A stretch of DNA of 64,000 nt. It comes from Salvator merianae (Eukaryota; Chordata; Lepidosauria; Squamata; Teiidae). Location: positions 1 through 64,000 of the forward strand of contig QVOM02000092.1 in NCBI GenBank assembly GCA_003586115.2, read 5' to 3'. The notes below the pieces were generated by a model. The model was not told the DNA's origin and searched no databases. It worked only from the letters and a program-made list of their open reading frames with translations. Both the position numbers and the translations under genes were made by a program. Shown piece by piece: positions 1 through 11,378 of the stretch; the stretch's first letter is position 1, and each line of letters begins with the position of its first letter.

Positions 1-710
1 TGAATATTAAACCCTTGTTTACCAGGCTCTTCAATATTAGACCTTTGTTCACCAAATGTTTTGACCAAGTCTTCTCTTAATAGTTATTGCAGATCATTGT
101 TTTCCAACAGGAACAATCTAGCAGCACTGTAAAGTCTTTAAGCTTGTGAGTACGGGCTACTGTTTATAGCTGCAATAAATCCTGATAGACTTTTAAGGTC
201 ATCCATCTGCAAATTCCTTCACTGGGATTCTGCTATCAATTAGCCAGGCTAGAACAGGAGGTAAACTGTGCACTGAGCACTCTGGACATGAATACTATGC
301 ATGGCAGCCCTCCTGTAAAGACTCAAAGTGTGTACCATAATAAAACACGTAGAACAAATAAAATCTTAAGGACAGTTAAAATTAAATTTAAACAATAATA
401 TAGGCAATTAAAACATTACAGACAATGATCAGACTTTTAAGAGTGCAGAAGGGACCCGAGGCCTCGTGTCCTAAATATGTGCCTGATGCCTTGCAGAGGG
501 AAGTTCATTCCATAACCTAGAAGTCACCAATAACAACCTCTTCTCACATGCTGCCATTCTTTGATCTTCAGGGAGTGACATCACTGTCTTGATTTTTAAG
601 CAGGTCTGTATGAGTGGATGAGCTTCTTCTGAACTTTTTCAGTATTTGGAATTCAAAACATTTAAGGACTAATTTATCGATGCCATATTTTGAATTGGGC
701 AATTGGAAAG
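1..710. other. AT-rich intergenic DNA, weak LINE-3'UTR-like stretch
   Basis: No exon or RNA gene is recognisable. Around 290-600 the wording (an A-rich lead-in, then a phrase about a cleaved, GC-richer block near 450-545) resembles the decayed LINE 3' untranslated repeats common in squamates, and a similar stretch recurs at 42935-43340. The match is by general appearance only, so I do not assign a family. Confidence 0.4.
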
Positions 711-1113
711 TAGAGAAGTGCAAATTCAGTTTACATTCAATCTGATTCCAATCAAACTAGGTGGCTTGACAAAGTTCAATTTGAACTGAACCACCCCCAT
801 GTTCAGGAGGGGCCAGTATGATTTGAACCAAACTAGGAGAAGTTCAAGCAAACTGGTCAAACCACCTGGTTCAATTTGAACTGGTTTGATTTGACCCCAA
901 CCGGCCTTCAATTGATTTTATTGTATTTCGTTTTTTCGTTTTTTCTTTTTTTGTTAATGATTGTATATATTTTTTCTTTTTTGTGAATGATTTGACAGTT
1001 TGTGAACTCTTTGGGTTTGATTTGAACTGGATCAGGCTTGTTTAACCTGCTTCTAGATCAAAGTGAACTCAAATTTGTTTGTTTCAATTCAAACCAATTC
1101 AGGCACATCTCTA
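711..1113. mobile_element. hAT-like MITE with GGTTCAAATT-rich interior
   Basis: The left end reads TAGAGAAGTGCAAATTCAG, and the right end, reverse-complemented, reads TAGAGATGTGCCTGAATTGG. This gives matching terminal inverted repeats of the type TAGRGATGTGCACGAA seen at the ends of the hAT element at 11379-12954. The interior is rich in short inverted motifs such as GGTTCAATTTGAACTGG, which fold on themselves. No coding capacity is visible. An 8-bp target duplication expected for hAT is not preserved (the flanks differ), so superfamily membership rests on the terminal repeats alone. Confidence 0.6.
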
Positions 1114-2387
1114 TAATTCAGGGTTTTCATGGGTGGCATGATGTGTGTGGCCAGAAACATCCATGGAGAGCCCTGCTGTTCAATTTACCCTGGAGTCAAC
1201 TTTCAAGGCATCTATGGCTATAGAATTCCACCAGAGCAAGGTACAAGAAGGACCATAGCAAGCAGACATCTGCATCTGGAATGAACATTAATGTTATTTG
1301 GATATCAAGTGAGAACTGCATATCTGCTCTTTCTGAAGGAACAAAAATCTATCAAACATTAGCTACACTTGGAAGGAATAGCAGAATAAGATTGGAGCCT
1401 TAGAAGTTAGGGAGACATGCCAGTTACAAATCTTCTGCCAGAGCATTTAGAAATTCATTAATTCCATAAGTCTGGGGGTAAACTATCCCACATTAAGACT
1501 ATGTCACTTTAAAGGTGCTCCCAAAATTCAATAGAAATTTGATGTGTTTGAATTTTGAAAGAGTCAAAATCTGATTTATTTTTTTAATTTATTTAGTATA
1601 TAATCCATATTGAAGGATTGTTGTAAAAAAAAGTTTAAATTTTGCAGAGACTTTTGAAATCCAAGCATCTAAATAATTCTATGCTTCATTTTGGAGACCG
1701 CACAAACCCTGTATAAAACCAGAAAATAATTGCAGTTGTTCTACCGGTTTGTGACTTTATTGAATACAGTCCCCTTGTTTTCTTCTAATTATGTCAAAAA
1801 GAAATGTAGGCAGATGAGGAAAACTTGGACAAACTGGATTTTGTATGAACAGGATAGAAAACTTTGACAAATTAAGGAATAAAAAAGGGAAATTATTTTT
1901 TTTTCAAGCCCTATCTCTTCTATCTTCATGCATATTATGCCTGGAAAGCAGTCTCAGAGTTCAGTTGTACTCTGACATCTACAGTCTTTAGTTGCAATTA
2001 CCAGGTTATTTTTGCCATTTGTCTATGAAATACTTCATTGTCCTCCTTACTAATGACAATGAATTGCAAATCTCAGCTGCACTGCATCATATATTGCTGT
2101 TTTTAGCCACTGAAAATTTACTTTTTTAGAACAGTTTTGAAAGGAAATTACAGTGTTTTTGTGTGCCCCCCACAAATGCAAATAACAAATAATCATCCAC
2201 ATAGGACTGATAATTAAGAACCTTTAAAAATAATAATAATAAAAGTTTGAAAATTGAGAAAATAAAGTTGGAGTTGCTAAAAATTTACTGTGTACTTCTT
2301 TGTGCTAGATGTATATGTGTGATTCATGTCTTAGGCTACATCCACACCAAACGAAAAGCACATCCAGTGAGAAACACAGAGGATTAT
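1114..2387. other. Unannotated AT-rich stretch
   Basis: I see no gene, RNA or classifiable repeat here. There are several homopolymer A and T runs, and the short ORFs are interrupted and without recognisable motifs. Confidence 0.6.
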
Positions 2388-3050
2388 CATTCCAATCTAG
2401 CTTCATACGCAGTCATGGAACTGAAACTGCCTTGGCCACCCTGGTCAGTTACCTTTTCTAAGAGAAATCCAAGGGAGTTTCAGTCAGTTGGTTCTCTTGG
2501 ATCTCTCAGCAGCTTTTGATATCATTGACCATGGTATGATTCTTGAAAGGATACAGAGTTGGAGGCACTGCACCGCAATGGTTCTACTTCTATCTCCAAG
2601 GCCAGAGAGTGGTTGTGAAATTCCTGCTTAATGTTCCCAGAACTCACTTGTGGTGTTCCTCAGTGCTCAATCTTATCTCCCTGTTTTTAAACATCTATAT
2701 GAAGCCCCTGGGAGAGAGCATTACAAGGTTTAAGGTAAGGGCCCTTCAATATGCAGATAAGACCTAGCTCTATCTCTCCATATCTTCTTAATCAAGGGAG
2801 GCAGTTGAAGTGCTTGATAGGTGTTCAGAGAAGTAATGGGCTGCATGAAACTGAATTCAGAAAAGTTGGATATGTTGTATATTGCAGGATCTTGTGCCCA
2901 TGAAGAAGAGAAGCATCCTGTTCTCAGTTGGGTTGTTTTGCCTTAGAAGGGAAAAGTGCATAATTTGGGAGTGGTCTTGGACTCTGTGGTGACACATGAA
3001 GCACAGGTGGAGGTGATGGACAGGAGTGCCTATTGTTGTGAGCACTGCAC
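2388..3050 (+). mobile_element. L2-like LINE reverse transcriptase fragment (decayed)
   Basis: Conceptual translation across several frames gives the order of an L2-clade reverse transcriptase: a block around 'HGTETALATLV' (near 2413-2445), then 'LLDLSAAFDIIDH'-like wording (near 2487-2530), then 'LFLNIYMKPLGE' (near 2680-2715), then 'QYADKTxLYLS' (near 2747-2780) corresponding to the catalytic YADD box. The second catalytic aspartate codon is changed to lysine (YADK), and frameshifts and deletions break the frame, so the copy is dead. The 3' part (2820-3050) matches the downstream region of the longer copy at 49306-51495. It is 5'-truncated, as is usual for LINE insertions. Confidence 0.82.
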
Positions 3051-3180
3051 TGGGTATAGTGGTTTTAATGGGGAAGATAGCTCACCCAGGCAATTAGATG
3101 CAAATGAGATATTTATGTTATGGCTTTTAAAACAGTAAATTGGCATGGTATCTCCATAAAAAAACTATCAGGAACAAGAA

Positions 3181-3543
3181 AAATGCCTCCTGGCAAAGAT
3201 CAGATCAAAACAAAGCACCAGCTTTATTAAAGTAGTGAGACAAGCTCAAAAAAGTGTAAAAATATGGAAATGATTTTTGACAATATTCAGTCGACCAGGT
3301 GAATTGGCAAGTCTGAAGAACTGAATGCAGTTCCTGTATAGTGAAAGAACAGTGTACTGAGCATATGTACTGCAGTGTACTGAGCATGTGCAAGGGGTCA
3401 AAAAAGGTAAAAGTCTCCCTGGTAGTAGCTTTTATGAATGGGGAGGTCAATTTAGGTCAATTTTGACAAGTTGTAACAGAAAAAGGAAAGATAGAAGGGG
3501 AAAGAAGGGGGGGAAACTACCTAAAATATGTACTAGCCTAACA
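3181..3543 (-). mobile_element. Probable solo LTR (minus strand)
   Basis: Read on the minus strand the block begins TGTTAGGCTAG. It holds a TATA-like TTCATAAAAGC near 3430, a short duplicated motif (GCTCAGTACACTGCAGTA, near 3350-3390) in the presumed U3/R region, and an AATAAA polyadenylation signal at 3223-3228. It is flanked by a perfect 6-bp direct repeat CAAGAA (3175-3180 and 3544-3549), which fits retroviral-type integration. The 3' terminus does not end in the usual CA, and no coding remnant adjoins it. It could instead be another short repeat, but the combination of signal order and target duplication favours an LTR. Confidence 0.5.
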
Positions 3544-3549
3544 CAAGAA

Positions 3550-6500
3550 GACCCTAACTAAACCAGAAGCAGCCAGTTCTCACCCTCAGAGGTGAAGTGG
3601 GTTTGAGTTCATGGATCTGCTGCTGATGACAAAGCTCTGAAATCTGGTAAAATTTCCAACAGAGTTGCTGAGCTCCAGAAGAACACAACAAAGATGGATC
3701 CTGGTCTAGTAAAGAGATCCAGACTTTCTGGTCAAGGTCCCTGTACTTATAACCTATGTGCCAATTGTATTTATAATATCCATGTCCACTTCTGCTGGCC
3801 AAAAGTGTCTGTACCTTGGCAAAGTCCAGCCTCTTGGTGGCACAGCACTCTGACACCTCAGGATTATGGGTAATGTCTGCTACACTACTTTTAGTTCCAG
3901 TTGGTTCAGCAGTTAAGGCTTTCGTTTTTCATAGTTGCTGTGCTGCCACCAACTCAAACAAGGGCTGCATTCTGTTCCAATAACGGTCTTCTACTGCAAC
4001 TGCCATAATTAGGATTGTGTCCTAACAAACTCATTACAGCATTAGTTTTGTATCTGAGAAGGAAACTTAGAACATAATATAATAAAAATCTTTCTTTTTA
4101 ATATGAGTGCAATACAAAAGCATTCAATAGGAAAGTTAAAGTTATTTATGCCAAATTCATGTCATACTTGTACTTCTCCAGAGTACAAGTGGCAGTGGAA
4201 GAAGAATTTGAAAATGGGCACATTTATGTTATTATTATTTTGTGTCTTTTCTGCTAATTGATGAGGGAGCTGAAAAATATTCAGAATTAATTGCTTTAAT
4301 GCAGTAGGTTATCTAATGACATTTGAATGAGCAGATGGAGTCACTTTGGGGTAATGCTTTCCTAATGAGAAAAAAATGTTTGCTTTTGCTACAATATAAA
4401 ACAAGAATTTAAATTTAATTGGTGGCCACTTCCAATGAGTTACTGTCATACATATCAGTGTCAGAAAAAAAAGCAATTACATCAATTTGTTATCTTTTGT
4501 TGTTTATATCCTTGTTGTCAAACGTCTCAAAGTGATATTGGCAATTAGACTTGGATGCTAAGAATATGGTCACCTGATGGTTTCATTGGCATCAGTAATG
4601 TTTAACATACTGGGATGCCAGTTAACAATTAGCAAATATTTTGTTTATTGATAATATGGGTGAATAGGTAGGCCAGTGAACATAGCCAGAATGTGCTTAG
4701 TGCAGTAATTGGCACAAAGTCTACAGCATCCCAGGCCCATCTAGTTACCATCTTGCCTCAGAGTGGTGGAAAAGCATGATCAGAAGTGCTTTTCCTACAG
4801 AGCACCTGCCTGCAGACTTACCTTGTAGTACTTCAGGGACACAGAAATGAATGATTTATTGGGCTTGTGTCTCCAAAAATCAGCCTCTTGAGAAAGTTTC
4901 AAGCCAGGGAACTTTTCACATGGAATTCAAGTTGGGGTTTTCTGTTTCTTGAAATTTTTGAAAATATAACTTCAGCAGGTCTTGTTTGCAATACAAATCA
5001 CAAATGCTGAAATTATCTTTTCTATTTTATAAGATACAGGCTTATTCTCAACATTCATTGGAAGTAGGCAACTTCAGATGAGTGATGGTCTACACTGGAA
5101 GGGAGAGGAAGGGTGAAATGGTGATTGGATAAAGTGCCACACTTTGCCATGAGCAAATGTACAGAACCATTATATATGAAAGTCCTTTTTGCTACAAGAA
5201 AAGGCTCTTTTTCCACGACTGCTTTGCCCCTCCCTATGTTTCCTCATCTGAGCTGTCACTTACCTGGATTTCCCTGCTTTCAAGAGGACAAGTGAATTAA
5301 AGGTACATTGTTTCTTTATCCCAATTTCCAAGGGAAATTTGGAAGACATGTCAAGGTATATGGAGTTAGATGCAGATTCTATTTAGCATCTTTCACCAGG
5401 AATATTCATGGTAGTGTTCACTTGCAGTAGAGTCTCCAGTTATAAGTGCCCCTATGTTTCCTAGTACCATAATCATTATATAAAACTGAGACAACTTCCA
5501 CACAGGAATTGAAGGAGTCTTCTCTTGTGTCAGAGTGCTTGCTTTGGCCCAGGAGTAGGGAGACATGCGTTCACGTGACTTCTCCATCCTGGCATTTGCA
5601 AACTTCATGACAGGGGAATGAAAGTTCCCAGCAGTCAAATTTTCCAACTGAGGTCATTACGCAAAGTGCCATAAATGGCCACAGAAGTCAACCATTTTTT
5701 ATCCTTTGCATAATGGCACCAGACAGTGAAATTGCAGGTAGATCAGTCCAGCAGTCACTGTCCCACTGCACAGGGGCCACATGAATGGACTCGGTTTATC
5801 CTTTTGCTAAGTGGCTATTCCTGCCCTGCAAAAAAAGCACTCCTAGGAGTGGTTTCTGCCCATGGGAACAGGCTAGGCATGCGATAGGTGCAGTGATGTA
5901 GGATTACCACACTCCTGGCAACCTTCAAGCAGGACCTGATTTGGCATTACAGATCTTGCCATAGAAAATTTCCCCCTAATTTCTAGGCATTCTGGATACT
6001 CCTAAGAGAATACGCAGAAGCAATTATGAATGTAGCAATTGTAAGAGCTAAATTTCTTATGAATCCTAACAAACATGAAATTTAATGTGGTTCCCACTAG
6101 ACTTGGGCCCTTATGGAACACATTTCTGCCAGCATTCAAGGCTTCAATCCTATGTACTAGCAGAATGGTTGTATGGAATAGTTAAGCTCTTTATTTTAGC
6201 TTATCATAGCAAAGGCTATGAAGCATTTGATTTGAACATTTCACTGAGAGTATTTTTTAATAATTTGACCATTAATATTTAACAGTAACAATGCTTTACC
6301 ATTCACTATTTAAAATTAAACTTTGTTACTTTCAATATTCCCTTTTCTTGTTAAGCATTAATATTTGATTTGCCAAAAGGGGTTTCAATATGTGCTGGAA
6401 GCATCAGAATGTGTTAACAAGGAGTTCCATTCTATTTTATAAGATACATATTTTAACAAGCACTAGCTGTAAGTATTTTTAATAAGCAGTTGGCAGCCAA

Positions 6501-7009
6501 TGAATAGTTAAGGTGAAATGGTTATCACATTGGTTTGCTGCCAGATAAAAAAAAGCTGGCTTCTAATGATATGATTACACCCATAAAATGCAAAACCCTG
6601 TGGGGAAACTAAAGGAAATCTGTAGCCTTTTGGATCTAAATTGAGTACACTGGATAGTTAATTGCCATAATTTTTTCCCTTCTTTGACATGAGTCTTTGA
6701 TATGCTAAAAATGTAAAGCCTTATTCTTCATGTCATTGGAAATACAGTTCTCTACAACATATTTTCATCTGAGCAAATGACTTGACTCGACAGCTTAGTT
6801 TGTGATCATTTTTGCCTTCTTTACAATTGCTGTTGATGTAACTAGAAAGGGCTTCTACTGTTGAACTCAAGCTGTTATTGACAAGTCATGGCTTCGGTGA
6901 TGGTATTAATTCTAAAAACAAACTGATTGTTCTGACTAAAAACAATCAGGGAATTAATTGTAGTGGACAATACAAAACTGAAAACCTAAGTGCACTTAGC
7001 TGGGATGAA
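3550..7009. other. Long unannotated intergenic stretch
   Basis: AT-rich sequence without exons. The GC-richer block 5390-5890 contains phrases such as GAATGAAAGTTCCCAGC that also occur at 20010-20040 and 47960-47975 inside foldback elements, so it is probably an old decayed member of that foldback family. Its ends cannot be fixed. The remainder shows nothing I can classify. Confidence 0.5.
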
Positions 7010-7156
7010 GGCCCTTTCTGCACTGGGTCTTATTCCAGATTATATCCTGGAATAGGGTCCTGCTATCCACAGGGTGGCACAGACTACATCTGCATGTGGA
7101 TGGCAGGTCCCTGTTCCAAAATACAATTCAGAATAATTCCCAGTGCAGAAAGAGCC
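7010..7156. mobile_element. Foldback MITE, group B
   Basis: The left end GGCCCTTTCTGCACTGGGTC pairs with the right end, which reads GGCTCTTTCTGCACTGGG on the opposite strand. The arms continue inward (TTATTCCAGATTATATCC against the complement of GAATAATTCC). Related copies lie at 36893-37072, 57323-57486 and 57959-58138. It has no coding capacity. The 3-bp flanks here do not match, so the target duplication has decayed or the end is mis-set by a base. Confidence 0.75.
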
Positions 7157-9640
7157 CACAATGCAGAACAATTTGTAACATGCCATCCTCTAGAGAAGAA
7201 TTCTGTTAACATGGATCCTAAAGGATATCCCAAAGGAATTGTTTACAATGTAATATCCCTCATCTGTTCAGCTTATTAGAGTTTTTTTAAAAAAAAAAAA
7301 AATGCAGTAAACATGCTCTTGACATACAGTGTGATATCAGTTTGGCCTTTTGCTTGCTCCCCATTGACCTGGATGACATTTACTTGTTGGGCATTAGATT
7401 TAATAATTAGAATTTTGTTGATTACTCTATGCCTCAGGGATGTTCCATTTCATGGTTCTTATTTGAAACATTAAACATATTTTTTTAGAATGGGCTCTAG
7501 AGGCAAATAGGGTGGGTGAAGGGTAAGATATAAATTTCAGTAAATAAGGAAATAAAGAAATCCTACTGTGCCGGGCAAATTAGTCAGTCAACTGAAATAA
7601 CTTATAACTTGTATTAAAGTTACATAGCTTCATCCCAGTACCTACCAGGCCATGTGCTATTTGCATATAAAGGTGCTTCCCCAGACTAGAATTATGATTG
7701 GTGTCAAAGCCAACCATCATTATGACAGATTGCCAACTCAGTATAAATTGGATTTGGAAATGTTGATAGATTTTCTCCACTCATTTAAAGGAGCATCATT
7801 TTGGACATCAAATTTAGTAGAAGAAGCAGAACTGAAAACCCAGACATATGTATTTGGGTCAGCATATATTTGGGGTAATTTTTAGAAATAGGCTCTGTGG
7901 CCTAAATGCTGATATACATCTGGTGTTACTAGAGATTGTTCATTTCTGGATTCTCCCCCTACCCCAATACCGCTAGCAGTGTTTATTTAAGTCCCAGAAG
8001 TTATTAAGGAACTTGTTGATTTTATGTTGTGATAATCTGTATCAAGCATCTGCCACATGCATAAATCATGCAATGTCTGTATTTCCAGCCTACTATTTTC
8101 TAGGCTGTTACTAGATAAGCCCTGGCAGTCTATACATGCTCAGAGGCAAAAGATCTTTTGCACAATTGTCTTGGCACATTAAAGTTTTACACTGAAATCA
8201 TAGACACAAAATGTAATTTTCATGCAAATAGGTATTTTTATTAGCTCACAAGCATGCTAGTTAGATAACACACAATATCAAAGATATCTATCTGGAAATA
8301 GTTATTTGGTTGCTTTAGGTAGCAGGAAAGAGATGGGGAAAAGAATGAGGAAATCTTAAGTTTTCACATACACACATGCAAAACATAGAAAAGAAGAATC
8401 AGATAGATGCTGCAATTTCCAGAACACACCAGAAAGACAGAAGTAAAAAGATATGGCTGTCAGATGACATTTGGAAAGTGATTTGGAGAGTTTTTTGAGG
8501 GGCAGAGAGAAGATGACAGGCAGACTTATTGTCCATATGGAGGATCTCGTATTGGGGAGGTTCAAAAGGTATTTTTATGGTAAAAAGGAGGTGGAATTTC
8601 TCCATAGTATCAGGAGGGTTACTACAGGTCATAACACTTTTTTATGCCTGCAAAATAAACTGGGTCTTGGGCTTCCATGAAAAAGTTGAAATCTGGATAG
8701 TGTTGCAGGGAAGTAGATGGTTTTCAGATTATCACATCTGCAAGATATTAATCTGTGATGAGGAATTGCCTTTGGGTGAAAAAAAGCACTTCCTAAGGGG
8801 TTTCCTTTTTGTTTGAGTAAAGTCTATAGGTTTCTGTCTTATGGGGTTTCCATAAGAATGAAAAAAAAATGCACTAGCAGCAGGATTCTCCCAAGTGATT
8901 ATTTAAATGGACTGCTGCTTTCTGCAACTTTTAACAGATTATCCTTTTGAGTATCAGCTTCCAGTATCTTGAAAGCCCTGCCCTCTTCAAAATTCAACAT
9001 AGTCACATGCCTCCTCATTGGCGGAATCTTGTAGAATAGAATGAGGTAGCTACTGGCAACTTCCACACCATGTACTGCAGATAATATTCCTGGCCTGAAA
9101 CTAATGATGCAAGCCAGGAGAGGCCATGAGGATGCAGTGCATACTGTCTATTCAGGCCTACCTTGGCCTCTCAAGTTAAAGGCTGGGGTCATTTCCCTGT
9201 GGGCTTCAAAACACCTTGGAAGTGGGCTATTTTCTTGAGTCTAGAAAAATGTTTCTGTGCTCTGGAATGATCCTAGACTGCTTCTGTTGCCACCACCTAT
9301 CTGCATGGAATGGCAGGGAAAGAACCCAATACCTCCTGTGTGGCATGTGGATCCCATGGTCCCAGACCACATCAGGCAGGGTCCACTTGGATTGTGTGGT
9401 TGTTATCACTGACACTTTCTTTGCTATAAGTAGTAGGAAGGGTTATTATAGATATTTACAAGAATTTAAGGCATTTAGGGATAGACAAAGTTTAAAACAT
9501 TTGGTCTATTCTCACAGAACATCTGTTCTGCTTGTTTTTACTCAAAAGAAGAGAATGGTTGGTTAAGCTAATTGAAGACGTTCTGGCTACCTTGGTCTAT
9601 ATGGCCAAATCTCACAGTGTTGAGGACATGAAGTTAGCTG
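7157..9640. other. Unannotated stretch with a LINE-tail-like patch
   Basis: Positions 7489-7560 resemble a LINE 3' terminus (a GGGTGGGTGAAGGGTAAGAT-like phrase followed by an (AAAT)-like tail). The GC-richer segment 9000-9560 has many short inverted phrases and may be a decayed foldback element. No exon, RNA gene or clear terminal repeat was found. Confidence 0.45.
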
Positions 9641-10056
9641 GGTAATTAAGGATTATCCCACCAAAATCAGGCTGCATCTCCATTTGAAAATGGAGGTGGC
9701 TGCATCTATGGTGTGTGTGGGAGGTGTTGTGATCTTTTTCTCTCCACTTCCAAAGGAGACAGCCTTTGGAACATCACTGTGAGGTAATTCCATTGCTGGC
9801 AGCAAAATTGCACCCTAACAAAATAACTCCACAAATGATGATCACAACTACTAATGGGGACAGTGGGATCACCACAAGGTGTTTTCTGCCACTATAGGTG
9901 GAAACACAGTGGCAGAAGACACTTTACTCGTTGTCTCGCCCAGTAAGTGGAGAAATGGTCTCAGGCAAAAGGTGGCACTTTTGTTTTGCCTCATATCAGC
10001 TGTTAGATTAATACCATGGTTTGTGTCATCAACAATTTTTGTCTCAGCTGTTTGAC

Positions 10057-10077
10057 TTTTTTTTTTTTTTTTTTTTT
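10057..10077. repeat. Poly-T tract (21 bp)
   Basis: Uninterrupted run of 21 T. It could be the A-tail of a minus-strand retrotransposed sequence, but nothing adjoining identifies one. Confidence 0.9.
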
Positions 10078-10180
10078 ACTGGTACAATAATTGAGTTTTG
10101 TTATATTAAATCTGTGTGTAGGGTTGGCTAGGATCATGCAGAGGCATAGCACTAGTTAGTTAAAAATAATCTGAAATAGA

Positions 10181-10194
10181 GGGTTAGGGTTAGG
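10181..10194 (+). repeat. Very short telomere-like motif
   Basis: Two tandem GGGTTA units followed by a diverged third. This is too short to be a meaningful interstitial telomere block. Confidence 0.6.
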
Positions 10195-11378
10195 ATTAGT
10201 GTTTTAGGCTAGACTTCAGGACAAGGAAGGAAGGACACTAACATCAGGCTACTCAAAAAAATCTCTTCCCTCCCTCTCCTTAAGTTTTCTCCCCCCTCAC
10301 ACCACCAAATTGCTTTCCCCAGACTAAATTCTTCTAGAAGGTTGTCCCAAAATAAGCCTGCTACTTATCTGGGGTAATTTGGTTCATCCAGGTCCGTGTG
10401 TGTGCACACAGCAGTGCCATAGCATTGTGCTGGTGACACACATCCAAATTAAATAGGTCACCCACTCATCCCTTTTAGGCTAGCCCAAGACTTCAGGGCT
10501 CCCAGCTCCCCCCACCCCTGCTAGGGCTTAGGAATTTGGGCTTCCTTACAATCATAGAAAGAAGACTGGGAAGGGTAGAAGGGTCAGCAAAGGAAAGGCT
10601 AGACTGGTAGGCAGAAGGGAAGGGAGAATTGCTGACCATCACAGGCAGGCGTCTGAGGGGCCTACTCTCTGAGTACCTGCCACAAGGTGGATCCTTGAGC
10701 ATGCAGCATGCAGGCTTGACTTTCCCTCCCAGGAAGCTAGGCCTGAGTCTGATGCTGCTGGTGGGTCTCTCTCAGTATTAGGGGAGTGTAGCCTCTCTCT
10801 CTCACACTGAGGAATCACAGGTTCCTCCAGTAAGGGAAAAGGTGGTAGTGGCAATGGTTTCATCTGCCAGAGCAGATGGGTTTCCCCCACCTGTCCTGGA
10901 TTTCAGTTAACCTCACAGCCTGAGACTGAGGAGGAGCAGGAGTCTCACCCTGGTCTTTTTCAGCCACTGGCTGATGTGTGTGTGATGGTTCTTTTCCCTA
11001 GAAGGAGCCAGCAGCAGCAGGACCATCCCCATCCAAAAAGAGGCATCATGCTAGCCCTGAGGGTAGCATGGTGTGGAGGCATTTTGAGCTCTTAACTATG
11101 CTGCCTGCAATCACTGTTAGGCATGGGTCAGCAGGGGCAGAATGTCAGGCATCTTGGTACCACAGCAGTGTGGAACTGTCTGAAGAGTCAGCACCCTGGT
11201 ATCCTTCCCCCTGCTGATAGCACTAGGTGTGGCATGCTTGGGAGTAGCCCCACTGGTGCTGTGCCTGCCATTCGGTAGACACAGTTACCCAAACAGTGGT
11301 TGCAGAAGTCGAAGAGCAGGTGGGGTGATCATTGAGGTCAATCTCTCTTAACCCGGACCACCATGGAGATGATCACAC

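Larger units (their letters stand above)
9641..10900. other. Unannotated stretch, homopolymer and purine-rich patches
   Basis: Contains an inverted repeat near 9680-9710 (CTCCATTTGAAAATGGAG), a poly-T run, a short telomere-like motif and a C-rich tract near 10250-10330. Parts of 10490-10900 may be the 5' flank or leader of the hAT transposase relic that follows, but I cannot align it to anything. Confidence 0.45.

Noticed and set aside
3554..3856. 100-codon minus-strand open frame next to the solo LTR as a retroelement gene
   Set aside because: No gag, protease or polymerase motif seen. It lies outside the LTR's target duplication, so it is not the element's interior.
6878..7279. 133-codon plus-strand open frame
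   Set aside because: It spans the palindromic MITE at 7010-7156 and AT-rich flanks, so it is not coding.
10181..10194. Interstitial telomeric repeat
   Set aside because: Only two perfect units and part of a third, too short to distinguish from chance.
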